From assembly GCA_003427395.1 (NCBI GenBank), contig BFEA01000018.1, positions 2,944,014 to 2,995,643 of the forward strand: DNA of 51,630 bases. The letters run 5' to 3'. Origin of the DNA: Chara braunii. Lineage: Eukaryota; Streptophyta; Charophyceae; Charales; Characeae. Made by a program: the position numbers and the translations under genes. The notes beneath the pieces are model-generated. The model saw nothing but the letters and a program-made list of their open reading frames with translations, was not told the DNA's origin and made no database searches. Positions 1-10,451 of this stretch are shown here, piece after piece; position 1 is the first letter of the stretch, and each line of letters opens with the position of its first letter.

Positions 1-66
<66 letters not shown>
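1..66. repeat. (AG)n microsatellite
   Basis: An uninterrupted AG dinucleotide run at the window edge, lying in the MAGO intron upstream of exon 139-315. Its full length is cut by the window. Confidence 0.98.
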
Positions 67-70
<4 letters not shown>

Positions 71-138
71 GGTGTGGTGGGGAATGAATATGAGGGATGA
101 GAAGATGATGGGGCTGATGGTTTTCTCGTTTGTAACAG

Positions 139-315
139 ATTTTAAAAGAAGACGACAACAACTGGCCAGAGCCTGACCGGGTTGGGCGCCAGGAGCTCGA
201 GATCGTGATGGGCAACGAGCATATCTCTTTCACCACCTCAAAAATTGGGTCCCTTCTTGATGTCCAGAGCAGCAAAGACCCTGAGGGTCTCCGCATTTTC
301 TACTACCTTGTCCAG
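139..315 (+). CDS. MAGO: MAGO (mago nashi homologue), penultimate coding exon
   Basis: This exon encodes 59 residues of Mago nashi, the exon-junction-complex core subunit that pairs with Y14 and locks eIF4A3 on spliced mRNA in the nucleus. The reading is [16 protein letters not shown], then [18 protein letters not shown] and [13 protein letters not shown], which matches plant MAGO almost residue for residue; the [10 protein letters not shown] segment is the plant rather than the animal form. The exon follows an acceptor TTTGTAACAG ending at 138 and stops at a donor CAG|GTATGT, both in phase 0. The N-terminal half of the protein lies in exons left of the window. The last exon is at 5113-5172. 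A start at the internal ATG at 208 would cut the domain, so it is not the true start. Confidence 0.95.
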
Positions 316-743
316 GTATGTCGTCTGACTAAGATAAGACCCATCCTCCTCCTCGTCGTGTTCCAAAATGCCATAGCCTGCGATTGATCAGCGAGCAAAC
401 AGGCCTTAAAAACCACCAGTAGTACACGCCATACATTGGCCGCGTGCTGCTTTCAAAGGCCTTAACGCGACAAAAAGGGCCGCCGATTGAATTTATCAAC
501 GGCGGCCCCGGCCCGACTTTTTCGGATGGGTGGGCGACGGGTTTTGTTTCAGCAAGGCTGGGGCCGTGTACTGATGGTTTAACGAGAGCGAGCGGGCCTT
601 ATGGTGGTTTCCTCTGTGTGTGCCTTCTTTTTTTGTCTCTCTCACACACATCTTCCTTATCTCCCCCCCCGGCTTCCCCCGTGCGCCCCCCTCCCCCTCC
701 CTCCCCTCCCCTCCCTCCCCCCCCTCTCTGTCTCTGTTTCCCC

Positions 744-866
744 GTCTCTCTCTCTCTCTCTCACACACACATCACTCTCTCTCTCACACACACACACATC
801 TCTCTCTCTCTCACACACACACACACACGTCTCTCTCTTTCTCACACAAACACACACACACACACG

Positions 867-902
<36 letters not shown>

Positions 903-906
903 GTCT

Positions 907-938
<32 letters not shown>

Positions 939-940
939 TC

Positions 941-980
<40 letters not shown>
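744..980. repeat. Alternating (CT)n and (CA)n satellite
   Basis: Short (CT) blocks alternate six or so times with (CA) blocks, forming a higher-order unit of roughly 40-50 bp. It is preceded by C-rich sequence from 661. It creates Ser/Leu/His/Thr-rich frames on both strands that are not genes. Confidence 0.95.
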
Positions 981-981
<1 letters not shown>

Positions 982-2305
982 TGTCAACGGGTGGAAAAGA
1001 CAACAGAAAGTTCATCTCTTTAGCTCATTTTTTTCTAGCTGGGTGGTCCGCTTGACCCTGTTTTGAGCCTCTACAGTGGATTGACCGGCTTGCTTCAGAT
1101 TCTTCAGCTTTATTACCTCCCTTGTCTTTTCTTCTTTAACATTTTTATTTGATTTGTTTATATAATTAATATGGCTCCCTCCCCTGTGTATGTTGGGGGA
1201 GTGTGCATTATGTCTGTTCATCGGATCATTGGCTCACTGGAGCCTTCCGATTGCTGTTCATATTGCCTCAGTTGATGCAGTCAATCTTGGCAGATCCCAT
1301 TAGTGCTAGGTCATGCTTAGAAAGTATGAACCCGGATGGGAATCTGGCCACGTTCGTGCCTTTGTAGCATGGACGCAGCATCACCGTGGCTCGACCCTCA
1401 GTTGGGTACCGGACTCTACTCACCCAGACTCCCTCCTGTCACCCTGCCTCCCTCCTCTCACCCAGACCCCTCCTCCCACCCAGACTCCCTCCTCTCCCTA
1501 TGCGTGTTAATTGCTCACTTGGTCGCTCGTGTGTGACTGCCCTGGATAACAGTGAGCCATCTAGTTTGTCTTTACAGGTTTCCAAATCGGGTCGTAAAAC
1601 TGACCAGGTTCATGCTAGCATGTTACAAACATAGCACTAATGTGCTGTGACCGTTAGTGTGGAATCAATTTTGCCTAATGACTGACTACATGCCTAAACC
1701 TACTGGTGCTATGGTGGTCCCGACGAAGGACGAATCTTGTTGTAAATCTGACCAAGTTCATGTGAGCACAGCTCAGGCATAGCACCTGTGTGATCTCGCC
1801 CTTAAACCACCAGTCCCCACGATGATTGGAAAATGGCACTCCTGTGCTGGGTGTGCGACGGTGCAGGGGAGTGGGCGTGGGGCTTTCGGTCTACAGCCCG
1901 CGGGTGCTGTATGCGTGACTTCGATGATTTTCGCACAAAGTCCTTTTTGCATGAAAAAATCTGAAAAAAAAACCCACATGTCTGTAGGTTTGGTGCTGGT
2001 CTTTCGAGGCAAAGAAAAAGAGAGATTGTAAGATGGTGAAAAAAACTGTCACCACAAGCTTGCGCATCTTTTCTGTTTTGTTTTCACATTTTCTCTCTGT
2101 GCTGCTACCAGTAGGCCCGATTCTCCCCCCCTGCCCCCCTCTTCCTGGCCACACCGGTTGGATGAATTTGGGCGCTCCTGTAGTAGCGCGTACATTTCCG
2201 AAAATCGTGGCTTGTTAACGGGCACGACGTTAGGAAGTACTGGTGGTTCAAGGATTTTTTAAAGGATTTTTAATCAATAGGGCGAAATCGGAAACCAGCG
2301 GACCT

Positions 2306-2397
2306 GTCCCTTTGGGACATCCATTAAAATTGGAACGACACTCAGAAGATTAGCATGGCCCCTGTGGAAAAATGACACACACAAATCGAGAAATGGT
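2306..2397 (+). pseudogene. U6 snRNA-like pseudogene (MAGO intron, sense)
   Basis: The stretch follows U6 from the GTCCC..GGGACATCC 5' region through AAAATTGGAACGA, AGAAGATTAGCATGGCCCCTG and CACACAAATCGAGAAATGGT. Those blocks are near-identical to plant U6. The invariant ACAGAGA box, which pairs with the 5' splice site, is changed to ACACTCAGA, and GCGCAAGGATGACACGCA is altered at several bases. No plant USE (RTCCCACATCG) or well-placed TATA box is visible upstream, and an A-run rather than a T terminator follows. It is therefore read as a pseudogene. Confidence 0.85.
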
Positions 2398-2443
2398 AAA
2401 AAAAAAACAAGACAAAAAAAAGGGGGAAACGGCTGAACTTTAT

Positions 2444-2468
2444 CCTAAACCCTAAACCTCTAACCCTT
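2444..2468 (+). repeat. Short interstitial telomere-like repeat
   Basis: CCTAAACCCTAAACC followed by TCTAACCC is a short degenerate array of the Arabidopsis-type telomere unit CCCTAAA. It lies 46 bp after the U6-like copy. It is too short to be a telomere. Confidence 0.5.
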
Positions 2469-2586
2469 TGTTCTATTGTCATGAGGCCGGGCGAATGCAT
2501 TTTTGTTTTTTCCCCCCTCTGTTTTTTTGTGTAACTAAGCTATATTCTTCTTTCAAATCCGCCTTCCACTACCCCTACCTGCTGCT

Positions 2587-2697
2587 ACCCCTAAGGCTAT
2601 ATGGGGGACCCCTAAGGCTATACGGGGGACCCCCAAGGCTATACGGGGGACCCCTAAGGCTATACGGGGGACCTCTAAGGCTATATGGGGGACCCCT
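2587..2697 (+). repeat. Five-copy 21-bp tandem repeat
   Basis: The unit CCCCTAAGGCTATACGGGGG plus one base recurs at an exact 21-bp step, with AAGGCTAT at 2593, 2614, 2635, 2656 and 2677. The 21-bp period keeps a frame (LRLYGGP repeats), but there is no other coding evidence. Confidence 0.95.
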
Positions 2698-3019
2698 GCA
2701 AGCATAGCTAATATTAGCTATTAGCTACCTCTTAGAGGGAAGGGGATATTGCATGTTGCCCCTTGCCCTAGTGGTCAGGGGGCAGAGTTGGGGCTGCCGG
2801 TGGTGGCCCGGATATCACGAAGAGCAGGTTGCCGTTAGCTGCACCTCCCTTTTGTTCTTCGTCCCCACGCACCGAGTAACCGCTGTGTCCAAGCCCAACA
2901 CTCTCTCACACACCGCACACAACCCATTCACAAATTCACTTACACCCTTGTTGGCTAAAGATCCTACTTATTATACCAACCCGGGGGAGCAACATGACTC
3001 TCTCAGCTGGTTGGCACAA

Positions 3020-3092
3020 AGCCTGCACAGGCGGTCCCACGACCCGCCTGAATGCCCACTTGCATGCCTATAAGGCTATAACCAATTGAGCT
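3020..3092 (-). mobile_element. tRNA-like SINE head
   Basis: On the minus strand TAGCTCAATTGG (3073-3084) matches the tRNA A box, one base from the canonical TAGCTCAGTTGG. About 40 nt on, GCGGGTCGTGGGACCGC can form a T-arm-like hairpin in the B-box position. The anticodon arm does not fold well, so this is better read as a tRNA-derived SINE fragment than a tRNA gene. The 3' end of the element was not defined. Confidence 0.35.
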
Positions 3093-3675
3093 AGCTAGGC
3101 CACTCGCCCTCAGCTGTGAATGTTTCTGCTTTTATCGATTTTGTTTCTTTTTAGTTTCACTCCTTCGTTTTCCTCGCGAGAATGGCTGGCTCTCTTGCGA
3201 AGAGTGTGCAGCAGCTCTATTCCGAGAGGCACCAGGTAAGGGAGGCATGCCATGCTGTACTTGACGCAGCGGGTGGTTTGTCTTCCCTCCACCTGTGTGA
3301 CTGTCGGAGTCAAAAAATGCTATCTTAACTTGTCGGCCGTGTTATATCATTTTGCCTGTCGCTTATTTATTTGATCGCAGGGCCTCGCGGCTCTATTCGG
3401 ATTCATGTGAATGGCTGTAGCAGCATGCACTTACTCTTGCTTGTGTGGACTACCACTTTGTATCCTTAATCAGCTTTCAGAGAAAAGGAAAGGCAGGAAG
3501 GATCGTTCGTTCTAATGTAGAAACCAAGACGAAAATGTTTGTAAAAGAAAAAAGGGAACTGAAAGGTATTGTTATGTCAGTCCTGAAATTTTGAGCAATA
3601 TCAAGGAGGGATACTCTGCAACTAGGCTATTTAATTCCTGATCTGTTCCTCGTTTACATGCAGGGCATTTCTGGT

Positions 3676-4325
3676 TGGTACTAACTTTGTACTTGGCCTG
3701 TACCTGGTTTGCACCTGCTTTGTACATGTATCCTGTTTGAGCCTGTTTCTGAACCTGGTTTCCTCGTGCTTTGTACCTGGTTTTCGTATATACCCACTTT
3801 GTACCTGGTTTTTACCAGCCTTGTACCTTGTTTAGGTGTGCAATGTGTACCTGGTGTCTATCTCACCTGGTCTACATTGTGTGTGGGACTGACTTTTGTA
3901 CCTTACTCTTAAACATGTGCCTGGTTTGTGTGCGGTCTTTACCTAGTTTATACCTGCTTTATACCTGGTTTCTACCTAGTTTCTACCTGCTTTATACCTG
4001 GTTTGTACCTGGTTTGTACCTGGTTTGTACCCGTTTTGTACCTGGTTTGTACCTGGTAAGTTTACCAGGTTTGTACCTTGTTTGTCCGTTAGGTTTATAC
4101 CTGGTTTGTACCTGGTTTGTACCTGGCTTGTACCTGGTTTGTACCTGGTAAATTTACCAGGTTTGTCTGTACCTTGTTTGTACCTCGTGCTTTGTACCTG
4201 GTTTTCCTATATACCCACTTTGTACCTGTTTTTTATCAGCTTTGTACCTTGTTTAGGTGTGCAATGTGTACCTGGTGTATATCTCACCTGGTCTACATTG
4301 TGTGGGGCGGACTTTTGTACCTTGC
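3676..4325 (+). repeat. TTTGTACCTGG minisatellite with nested 140-bp duplication
   Basis: The 11-bp unit TTTGTACCTGG and variants fill this stretch. A larger block at 3764-3904 recurs at 4184-4322 with few changes, so the array grew at two scales. An 11-bp period cycles all three frames, giving Tyr/Leu/Val/Cys/Trp-rich frames without meaning. Confidence 0.9.
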
Positions 4326-4916
4326 TTGAGTTAGTAGTTTGCTTCAGTTGGCAGAATCGCGTTTCTGATATGGATTCATTTTCTTTTCTTTATTGGGTTT
4401 CCTATGTTGACTGATTTTCTAATCTCGTATTCGATTTTGTTTGAGAATGTTCCAATTAGCAAAAAGAAAGAAATTTCCAACTGGGCAGTCATGAGGACAC
4501 TGTTGATTTGGCATATGAGGGTTTGGTCCAGTCTTTGGCATGCATGTTGACCATGTGCCGATCCATTCGTGGGGAGCAGCACGTGCTGGGAACTGGGTGC
4601 AGCGTCCCTTGTGGTAATAGACAGAACTTCGAAGTCGTGGGGCCCGGGGCCATTACCCGGCTTCGGCTAGCAATAAGGGACATCCAGGAAGATTCGAGAA
4701 ACAACAACGAACCAAAAGCCGAAACCACCCATCACCTCCGCGATGAAGAAGACGGGGAGGGGAACCGCCGACCTCTTCCATTGTGGAGGTCGAAAGAAGA
4801 CTCAACGTTTGCGGCAGAGGGATGCTGGCTGATTGGGCATTTGAAACGCAATTGCCGTATGCTGACAAATCTCATTCATTTTTTTATTTTTTATTCTTTT
4901 ATTTTCAGACCTTTTC

Positions 4917-5062
4917 TTGATTTGTGCATGTCATTGTTGCTCAGGGGCCATGCTAATCTACTCTGTATCGTACCTTTTTTTTTTTTTTTTTTAAGGGTGT
5001 CGTACTATCGTTCCTATCTTTTTTTTTCTTTTCAAGTTCCTATCTTTTTAACGGATGTGTCA
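4917..5062 (-). pseudogene. U6 snRNA-like pseudogene (MAGO intron, antisense)
   Basis: Read on the minus strand, 4917-4973 gives GGTACGATACAGAG followed by TAGATTAGCATGGCCCCTGAG and GACATGCACAAATCAAG, the central part of U6. The ACAGAG core is kept. The 5' part of U6 resumes at 5034-5062 (GACACATCCGTTAAAAAGATAGG) beyond a poly(T) stretch and a partial duplication. The copy is broken by this expansion and cannot be a functional U6. It ends about 50 nt before the MAGO terminal exon, so its antisense sequence is part of the pre-mRNA close to the 3' splice site. Confidence 0.8.
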
Positions 5063-5112
5063 TTCGGTTGTGTTTTTTTGTGCGACTTTGGTGACGACTG
5101 CTGTGGTTGCAG

Positions 5113-5172
5113 GATCTCAAGTGTTTTGTGTTTTCGCTCATTGGACTGCACTTCAAAATCAAGCCTATCTAG
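5113..5172 (+). CDS. MAGO: MAGO terminal coding exon
   Basis: This exon gives the last 19 residues of Mago and a TAG stop: DLKCFVFSLIGLHFKIKPI. It is the universally conserved Mago C-terminus; plants and animals usually have Leu where this copy has Phe after DLKC. The acceptor is GGTTGCAG ending at 5112, and the phase joins exactly to the donor at 315/316. Together with exon 139-315 it supplies 78 residues of a protein usually about 150 long. The intron between them is 4,797 nt. No substitution or frame break suggests a pseudogene, and retention of a large intron argues against a retrocopy. Confidence 0.95.
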   Translation, partial: DLKCFVFSLIGLHFKIKPI

Positions 5173-5378
5173 TTGTTGTGCACTTGAGATTTCAATTTTG
5201 CCTTTCTTTTTTTGTTTCCAGACCTTTCTCTCTTTTGCAGGCCTCTCCTTTCTGTCTTCCCTCGCGCGGAACGTTTTTTTTATGTTGAATTAAGCTTTCT
5301 TCTTCACCGTCTTTGTGATGACCACCCGAGACCTTGTAGGACTCCAGATTTTGCTTGTATTGATTGTTGTATTTCTGT

Positions 5379-5384
5379 AATAAA
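5379..5384 (+). promoter_or_regulatory. MAGO: Possible MAGO polyadenylation signal
   Basis: AATAAA lies 207 nt after the MAGO stop codon in a T-rich 3' region. Position and sequence fit a 3'-end processing signal. Plant signals are loose, so the real cleavage site may differ. Confidence 0.4.
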
Positions 5385-6076
5385 GTTTGAGAATTTGTTC
5401 TTCCTACCGCCAAGAGAATGGCTATCTGGTATCGGTCTCGTTTGTTGTTCGCCTTTTCTTTTCTCTTTCCTTTTGAGCCGTCTTTTTCTTTTCTTTTCCC
5501 CTCTTAGTCTTACTTTTCTTTTCTTCGATTCTTCCTCCTGCTGTACCTCCTGCTCTGATACAATTCGAGAATTCTACAGCTCACTTCCAATTTGCGGAAA
5601 CAGGTATAATGGCTTCTTCCGTTGTCTTCTTCTTCTTCTTCTTTCTGTTTCACTTCTTCCTCTTCTTCTTCTTCTTCTATGGCTTTTTGTCTGTCTTCTT
5701 TTTCTTCCGTTCCTTGTCTTATGTGCGGTGGATGCAGGAGTGTGGTTCGCCCCTTAATAAGCCTGGAGCGCAGCCAAGCGATACGCGTCGGGGAATGTGC
5801 GCGTTTGTGAGCTTCGTCTATGTCCATGCTTGTTCTATGATGTGCATTATTCTGCTCGTGGACTAGTAGCATGTTGCCTTGCTACATTATTCCATTTCTT
5901 CTCCTTCTCCTTCTTCTTTCATCTTCCGTCTCTCTTCGTTCTTCGTTCTTTGTTCTTCGTTCTTCTTGCTGCTTCTTGTTCTTCTTCTTCGTTGTCTTTG
6001 TGTCTTTCTCTTTGTCTTTGTCTTTGTCTTCGTCTACGTCTTCATCTTCGTCTTCGGCCTCTTCCTCTGCATAGCC
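5385..6076. other. T/C-rich low-complexity region downstream of MAGO
   Basis: Runs of CTT/CTTTT and TCG/TCT trinucleotides dominate, especially 5610-5710 and 5880-6065. The long Ser/Phe/Leu frames here come from the base bias. No gene recognised. Confidence 0.7.
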
Positions 6077-6329
6077 ATGGAAAATGATGACCCAGTGAAA
6101 CAACGGAATTCCTATGTTTGTTCTTCTATTCCACCTGAGAGCCCAAAGCTTTTCATGCATGACGGCAGAGTCGAGTCCCAGAAAATGGATAACATGAAAA
6201 TTATGACAGATGCCAGTGAAAACAAAGATAAACAGCGGCAAGAGGAGGGTAGTGGGGCAATTGTGAACATAAAAAAAAAAACAGTGAGGAATCACAAAGT
6301 GGTGACATCGCTAGCATCTACTCGGGTTG

Positions 6330-6365
<36 letters not shown>

Positions 6366-6415
6366 TGACAAAGCAGAAGCAGAAGAAGAAGCAAAGAAGA
6401 AGAAGAAGAAAGTGA
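6077..6415 (+). CDS. Small unrecognised ORF with Lys/Arg-rich tail (doubtful)
   Basis: The ATG sits in a good plant initiation context (GCCATGG). The first 80 or so residues are of ordinary composition (MENDDPVKQR, then many charged residues), and the tail is encoded by a poly(A) run and (GAA)n repeats. The length is about 112 residues. The homopolymer at 6334-6363 is a likely slippage site, so the tail is not reliable. It could be part of an exon of a gene downstream of MAGO, but no homologue is recognised. Confidence 0.15.
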
Positions 6416-8810
6416 TGAAGAAGAAGAAGTAGAAGAAAAGCAGCAGCAGCAGCAGAAGCTGCTAGCAAGAAGCAAGAAACAGCAGCAGGGGGGTAAGTAG
6501 GCTTTTCTTAGCTGTTTTTTTTTTTTTGGTGCTTAGAGAGAAGTTGAATGGGAGAAAAACTTGTTGGGACATGCTTGTGTGGGACACTAGATCTGTGACT
6601 TGAGTGGGGGTTCTTTCGGTTGAATCCTCGGATTTTTGGTTTGCTTGGCGTGCAGGCAGGTAAAAAGGGTGAGTGCGGAAAGTGAACTTAAATCTTGTCG
6701 AATGTGGTGATGAGGAAGAGAATGTTTTCCTACCCTTGTTTATTGATGTTATCCACGTACTGGTCAAGCGAACGAGAACTGATTTCTTTGAGGGAAAAGT
6801 GAAGAGGGCCGGAAAAAGAACCTCGGTCATGAAAAAAGGAAAAGGAATGAATGAACCTAGTCTAACCCCAAGGCTTCCCTTTTCTGTCCCGAATGCCCTC
6901 TCGATCTAACCCCGTTCAAACAAGTTATCGTTTGTCCGCGTTTGCCCTTTGTCATTCTTCCGCGGGGCCTACTTTCCTATTCATTCAAATTTGTCATTGG
7001 CATCAGAATTCCATTTGGCTCTGATCCACCTTAATCGAGGCGGCTCCTACTTGCAGCTATAGCCTTAGGTATCCTAAGTCAGGCATCCGTCCACAAAAGA
7101 TTTGAAGAAGGTCAAATGTCTTCACCGGCCTTTCCGAGCCCAAATCGTTAGGAAGTAGTTCGTTCTACCCATTCTCTCCTCGCCCGGGCACGAGGCGTGG
7201 ATCTCAGAAGTAGGTGTCGGCTCCTCCACAACAACATTGCACCACCCCCATAAATGGGTCTATGCGGCGTACCGCATCTCTCCCCAGCCAGCCTCAATGG
7301 TCGTGGTTCCAAGAAGAGAGCCATTCCTAGCAATCGAGGTCAGCGAACCTGTCGACAGCCTCACCTGTTTTCTCCCCTCTTGCTTGGGCTGTCATACAGT
7401 GTGAGGGCGCACACAGGTGTGAGAGGATCCAAGCCAACCACTGACCTAGAGTAGTAGTATCAATGCGCCTCAGCTCGTACAAGAAAGTCAAAAAAAAAAA
7501 GTGCACCTTGCCGAAGAAACGACTGCAATCAGTAGTCCCAATCCGCTCTCAACTTCCAAGTCCCATACCTGGCAATCCCAAAAACAAACAGAACTTTCCC
7601 TCTACTAAGTACCACATGACGAATAATAATTTTGGCAGCATAATGCCGCGAAAACTGCCGCCGTCAATGCCGAAAGAAATCGGCAGCATATCCCCACAAG
7701 AGGGATAACAGCCTGCCGTAGTCCAGTCCACCAGTACTTCCACCAACGTGGCCCTGAAGTTTGCTGCTGCTGCTCGAAACCCGCTGTCAAATTAATAAAA
7801 TTTGGGCGCTGGACAAAGTCCAGGCCCAGAGTACACTCCCGTCATGCCGCCTTGGTCCCGCAGAGTCCCTAGGACCACTCCACCGGACCATCACCAGCCA
7901 GAGGGAAATGGAGCAGAGCGCTCCTGACCCCGGCTACGGCTGCCCTCTTCCTCCTCTAAAGCTCCACTGCAGACCTCCAGCCTCCTCGCACGTTGCCTCC
8001 GGCAGCCTCAAAGTACCCCTCTGTTGAACGGTCCACTCCGGGTCGATTACAGCGCCGACTCCTAAAGCAACGAATCCCCACCCCATATTTCCTCCTAGAG
8101 TGAGGAAGACCTCTGGCTTGGAGCCAGGTTGAGCGCCCTAACCTCCTATGCGGGAAAATGACTTAGACAAAATAGAAAGTCAGAGGAAGAGAGAGTGGAG
8201 ACTCGTTTGGACGGGGTTAGATCAAGAGGGCCTTTCGGTATAGAAAAGGGGAACCTGGAGGGCACTTGGGTTGAGATGTGCATGTGGGAACATTCCCTTT
8301 GTTTTATTCCTCAAGGAAGATGTTGGAAGGTACAAGTCTGAGCGTGTCCTCGGTGTGTGTATGCTATCACAAATTACTTTGACAGGCTTGATTATACCCC
8401 TTAGCAAGAATGGCTGAGAGCTGCTTCAAATCCAGGGAAAGCAAGCCAGCTATTTCCCTCCATCTCTGTGTCTCCCCTTATCCCTCCTCTTGCCTCAAGG
8501 AACTTTTGTGATTCCTTGCTTTGTGGACATGTTTTCTGGACTTTCTTCCGGCTTCTCCCCCTGCCTTATCTGGGCCCCTTTTTTTGCCTACCTACCTGTC
8601 AACGCTGGGTGCTACAAGGCCGCAACCCCCATTTGTAGTCTAAGGGAGACCCTGGGCCTCCCCAAAGGAGTACTGGGGGAGTTGAACCCTTTTCCCCCCG
8701 AAAACGTCAATGGCGGGGTTCTGCTTCTGGGGTCATAAGAGCGGCCCCCATTAGCGAGACTGCCTGTTCTGATGGCTCCTGTCTTATATTTACCTTCCCT
8801 ATGCCCGCTC

Positions 8811-8846
8811 CGCTTCTGGGGGTGGTAAGAACAACCCCCAGAAGCG
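8811..8846. repeat. Perfect 13-bp inverted repeat
   Basis: CGCTTCTGGGGGT and its exact complement ACCCCCAGAAGCG flank a 10-nt loop. A weaker relative (CTGCTTCTGGGGTCATAAGAG) lies about 90 bp upstream, so the motif may be part of a repeat. Confidence 0.7.
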
Positions 8847-9612
8847 CCTTCGTCATTATGGAGGTATTAAGGGAAAGATGGGCCCAAGACATAGTGCTGG
8901 ATCATCATCACCTGGGCAACTTCAACTGGGCTAGATATGCTCTTTTTTTTTTTCTTTTTCTTTTTAAGAAAATGGCCCCCTGCAGTGCTAGTGATGCTGG
9001 TTGAAACAGGCACCACTAGCACCCGGGGAGCGGCTCCATCTATTTGGTGGGGAACATCACCTGCTGGAAAATAGGTCCAGCGTCCCATATACAAAACGAT
9101 TCAGGATGACCTCAGGGAAAGTAACTGAGAAAACGCCTGCCAGCATTGATTACTCTGGTGTCCAGAGGATTAACTGTGCAGGTTATTGAGAAATAGAGAG
9201 AAACCTCTTTGCCCTGTATCAGGCGCCAGATACCTGCTGTTAAGAAGTAGTTCCTCCCTCCCTCCGCCGCCCCTACCCACCCTGTCTCAAGTGTCGTCAC
9301 CCTCCCTCCCCACTTTCCATCCTCGTTCCTCTCTAATCAGAGACCATTCCCGACCCGCCAGCATTAATCACCCGTGTCGAGAAGAAAAGAGCTCTGCTTG
9401 GAAAGGAAATTTCTGGCGGGGAGGAGGGGGAACCGGTAAGCGTTCGGTAGCGCCGCGTTAGCGCTAAGGCAGCGCTAATTCGAGCACTGGCTAATTCGTT
9501 CTCGGATTAGCGGAGTCTTAGTGCTCCACGGCCGGTCGCCGCTTGGCGGGAAAGTACGCTAGTCGAAGTCCTGTGGCCACGCGGTATGGAAAGGCTGGCG
9601 TCTCGACGGGAA

Positions 9613-9637
9613 GAAGACATAGCTGAGCTATGTCTTC
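9613..9637. repeat. Perfect 12-bp palindrome
   Basis: GAAGACATAGCT, one central base, then AGCTATGTCTTC. No transposon termini or gene are visible next to it, so its role is unknown. Confidence 0.7.
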
Positions 9638-10451
9638 GGTTGCTCATATCCGAACCTCTGCTTGAGTGGAGAGGGAGTGCCTTTGCACTCAAGGATAGGG
9701 GCCTCAGGCGACTTCCTCCTCTGTCCCACCTCTCACTTCACTAATTTTCTATCCTTGGAAACTACCGAAATGTTTTCTCTTCAAACACTAATATTGGTTA
9801 TTGCACAATCATGTTGATTACTGGTGCCCGCAAAAGCAGGCTTGAGTCTCAGGCACAGACAACCGTTGGGAACGGCGGACCGAGAGCTGCAAGGGCAACT
9901 ACTGGAAGAATGATCTGGACCGCATCGCGGCGGGCAGTGAGAGAGCCTGCAGCAATGGTGGGAGCGTGCCGGAAGATTTCAGAACAAGAGCTCTAATCTC
10001 GGCATGGGATCTCGTGGAAGATCTGGAGCTTTGAGGCTCTGCTTTTGGTGCTCGGAGACAGATGCATTCATTGGCTTTCCTTTTCTTATGCTTAGTATCT
10101 GGCCGTAGCCTTTGCTAATGGGTAGTTAGATCCCCTGGCATCATGCATCTACTGGACATAGTTTGTTAGGTTTACGGGCTGTGTGGTTTCTTACTGTGTG
10201 GTTTCTTACGCTGATAGAAGCTCTGTTTACTCTGTCGTATTTTAGGGTAATGATTGAGGTTGCTGTCGCTTGAATTTCCTGGGCAGTAAAATTCTCCCCT
10301 GACGTTAATACATATTTTGCCTATAGGGTTTCACACTTAGAAGCACGTACTGGAATGGACACAGTAATGGGTCATCTCAATGCGCTTATGCAGCAAGCTG
10401 GATAATTAGGTGTTAGTAGATGCCACGATCGATTGACGTGGCTGCAGCAGC

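Larger units (their letters stand above)
316..5112 (+). other. MAGO last intron, filled with repeats
   Basis: This is a GT-AG intron between two phase-0 MAGO exons. It holds a (CT)n/(CA)n satellite, a plus-strand U6-like copy, a telomere-like motif, a 21-bp tandem array, a minus-strand tRNA-like SINE head, an 11-bp minisatellite with a nested duplication, and a minus-strand U6-like copy about 50 bp from the acceptor. All long open frames inside it are by-products of these repeats; I see no independent gene. Segments 985-2300 and 4330-4910 contain nothing else I recognise. Confidence 0.9.
6416..10440. other. Non-coding stretch without recognised genes
   Basis: Only short frames occur here and none resembles a known family. 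Visible structures are a Trp-poor A/G-rich region (6410-6490), a 13-bp-arm hairpin at 8811-8846 and a perfect 12-bp-arm palindrome at 9613-9637 among repeated GCTAA/GCGCTAA motifs (9440-9530). Parts may be LTR or other transposon debris, but no termini or domains support that. Confidence 0.5.

Noticed and set aside
444-1066. Ser/Leu/His/Thr-rich frames of 90-200 codons on both strands
   Set aside because: They are translations of the (CT)n/(CA)n satellite inside the MAGO intron, open in several frames at once.
2306-2397. Functional U6 snRNA gene
   Set aside because: The ACAGAGA box is altered, and no USE, TATA or T-run terminator is present.
2587-2697. CRISPR-like array
   Set aside because: Units are contiguous, without spacers, in a eukaryotic intron. 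The 21565-21712 and 24905-25105 arrays were rejected for the same reason.
3709-4414. Three overlapping Tyr/Leu/Val/Cys/Trp-rich ORFs resembling membrane proteins
   Set aside because: An 11-bp minisatellite cycles all three frames, so each gives the same LYLV/FVPG peptide mix.
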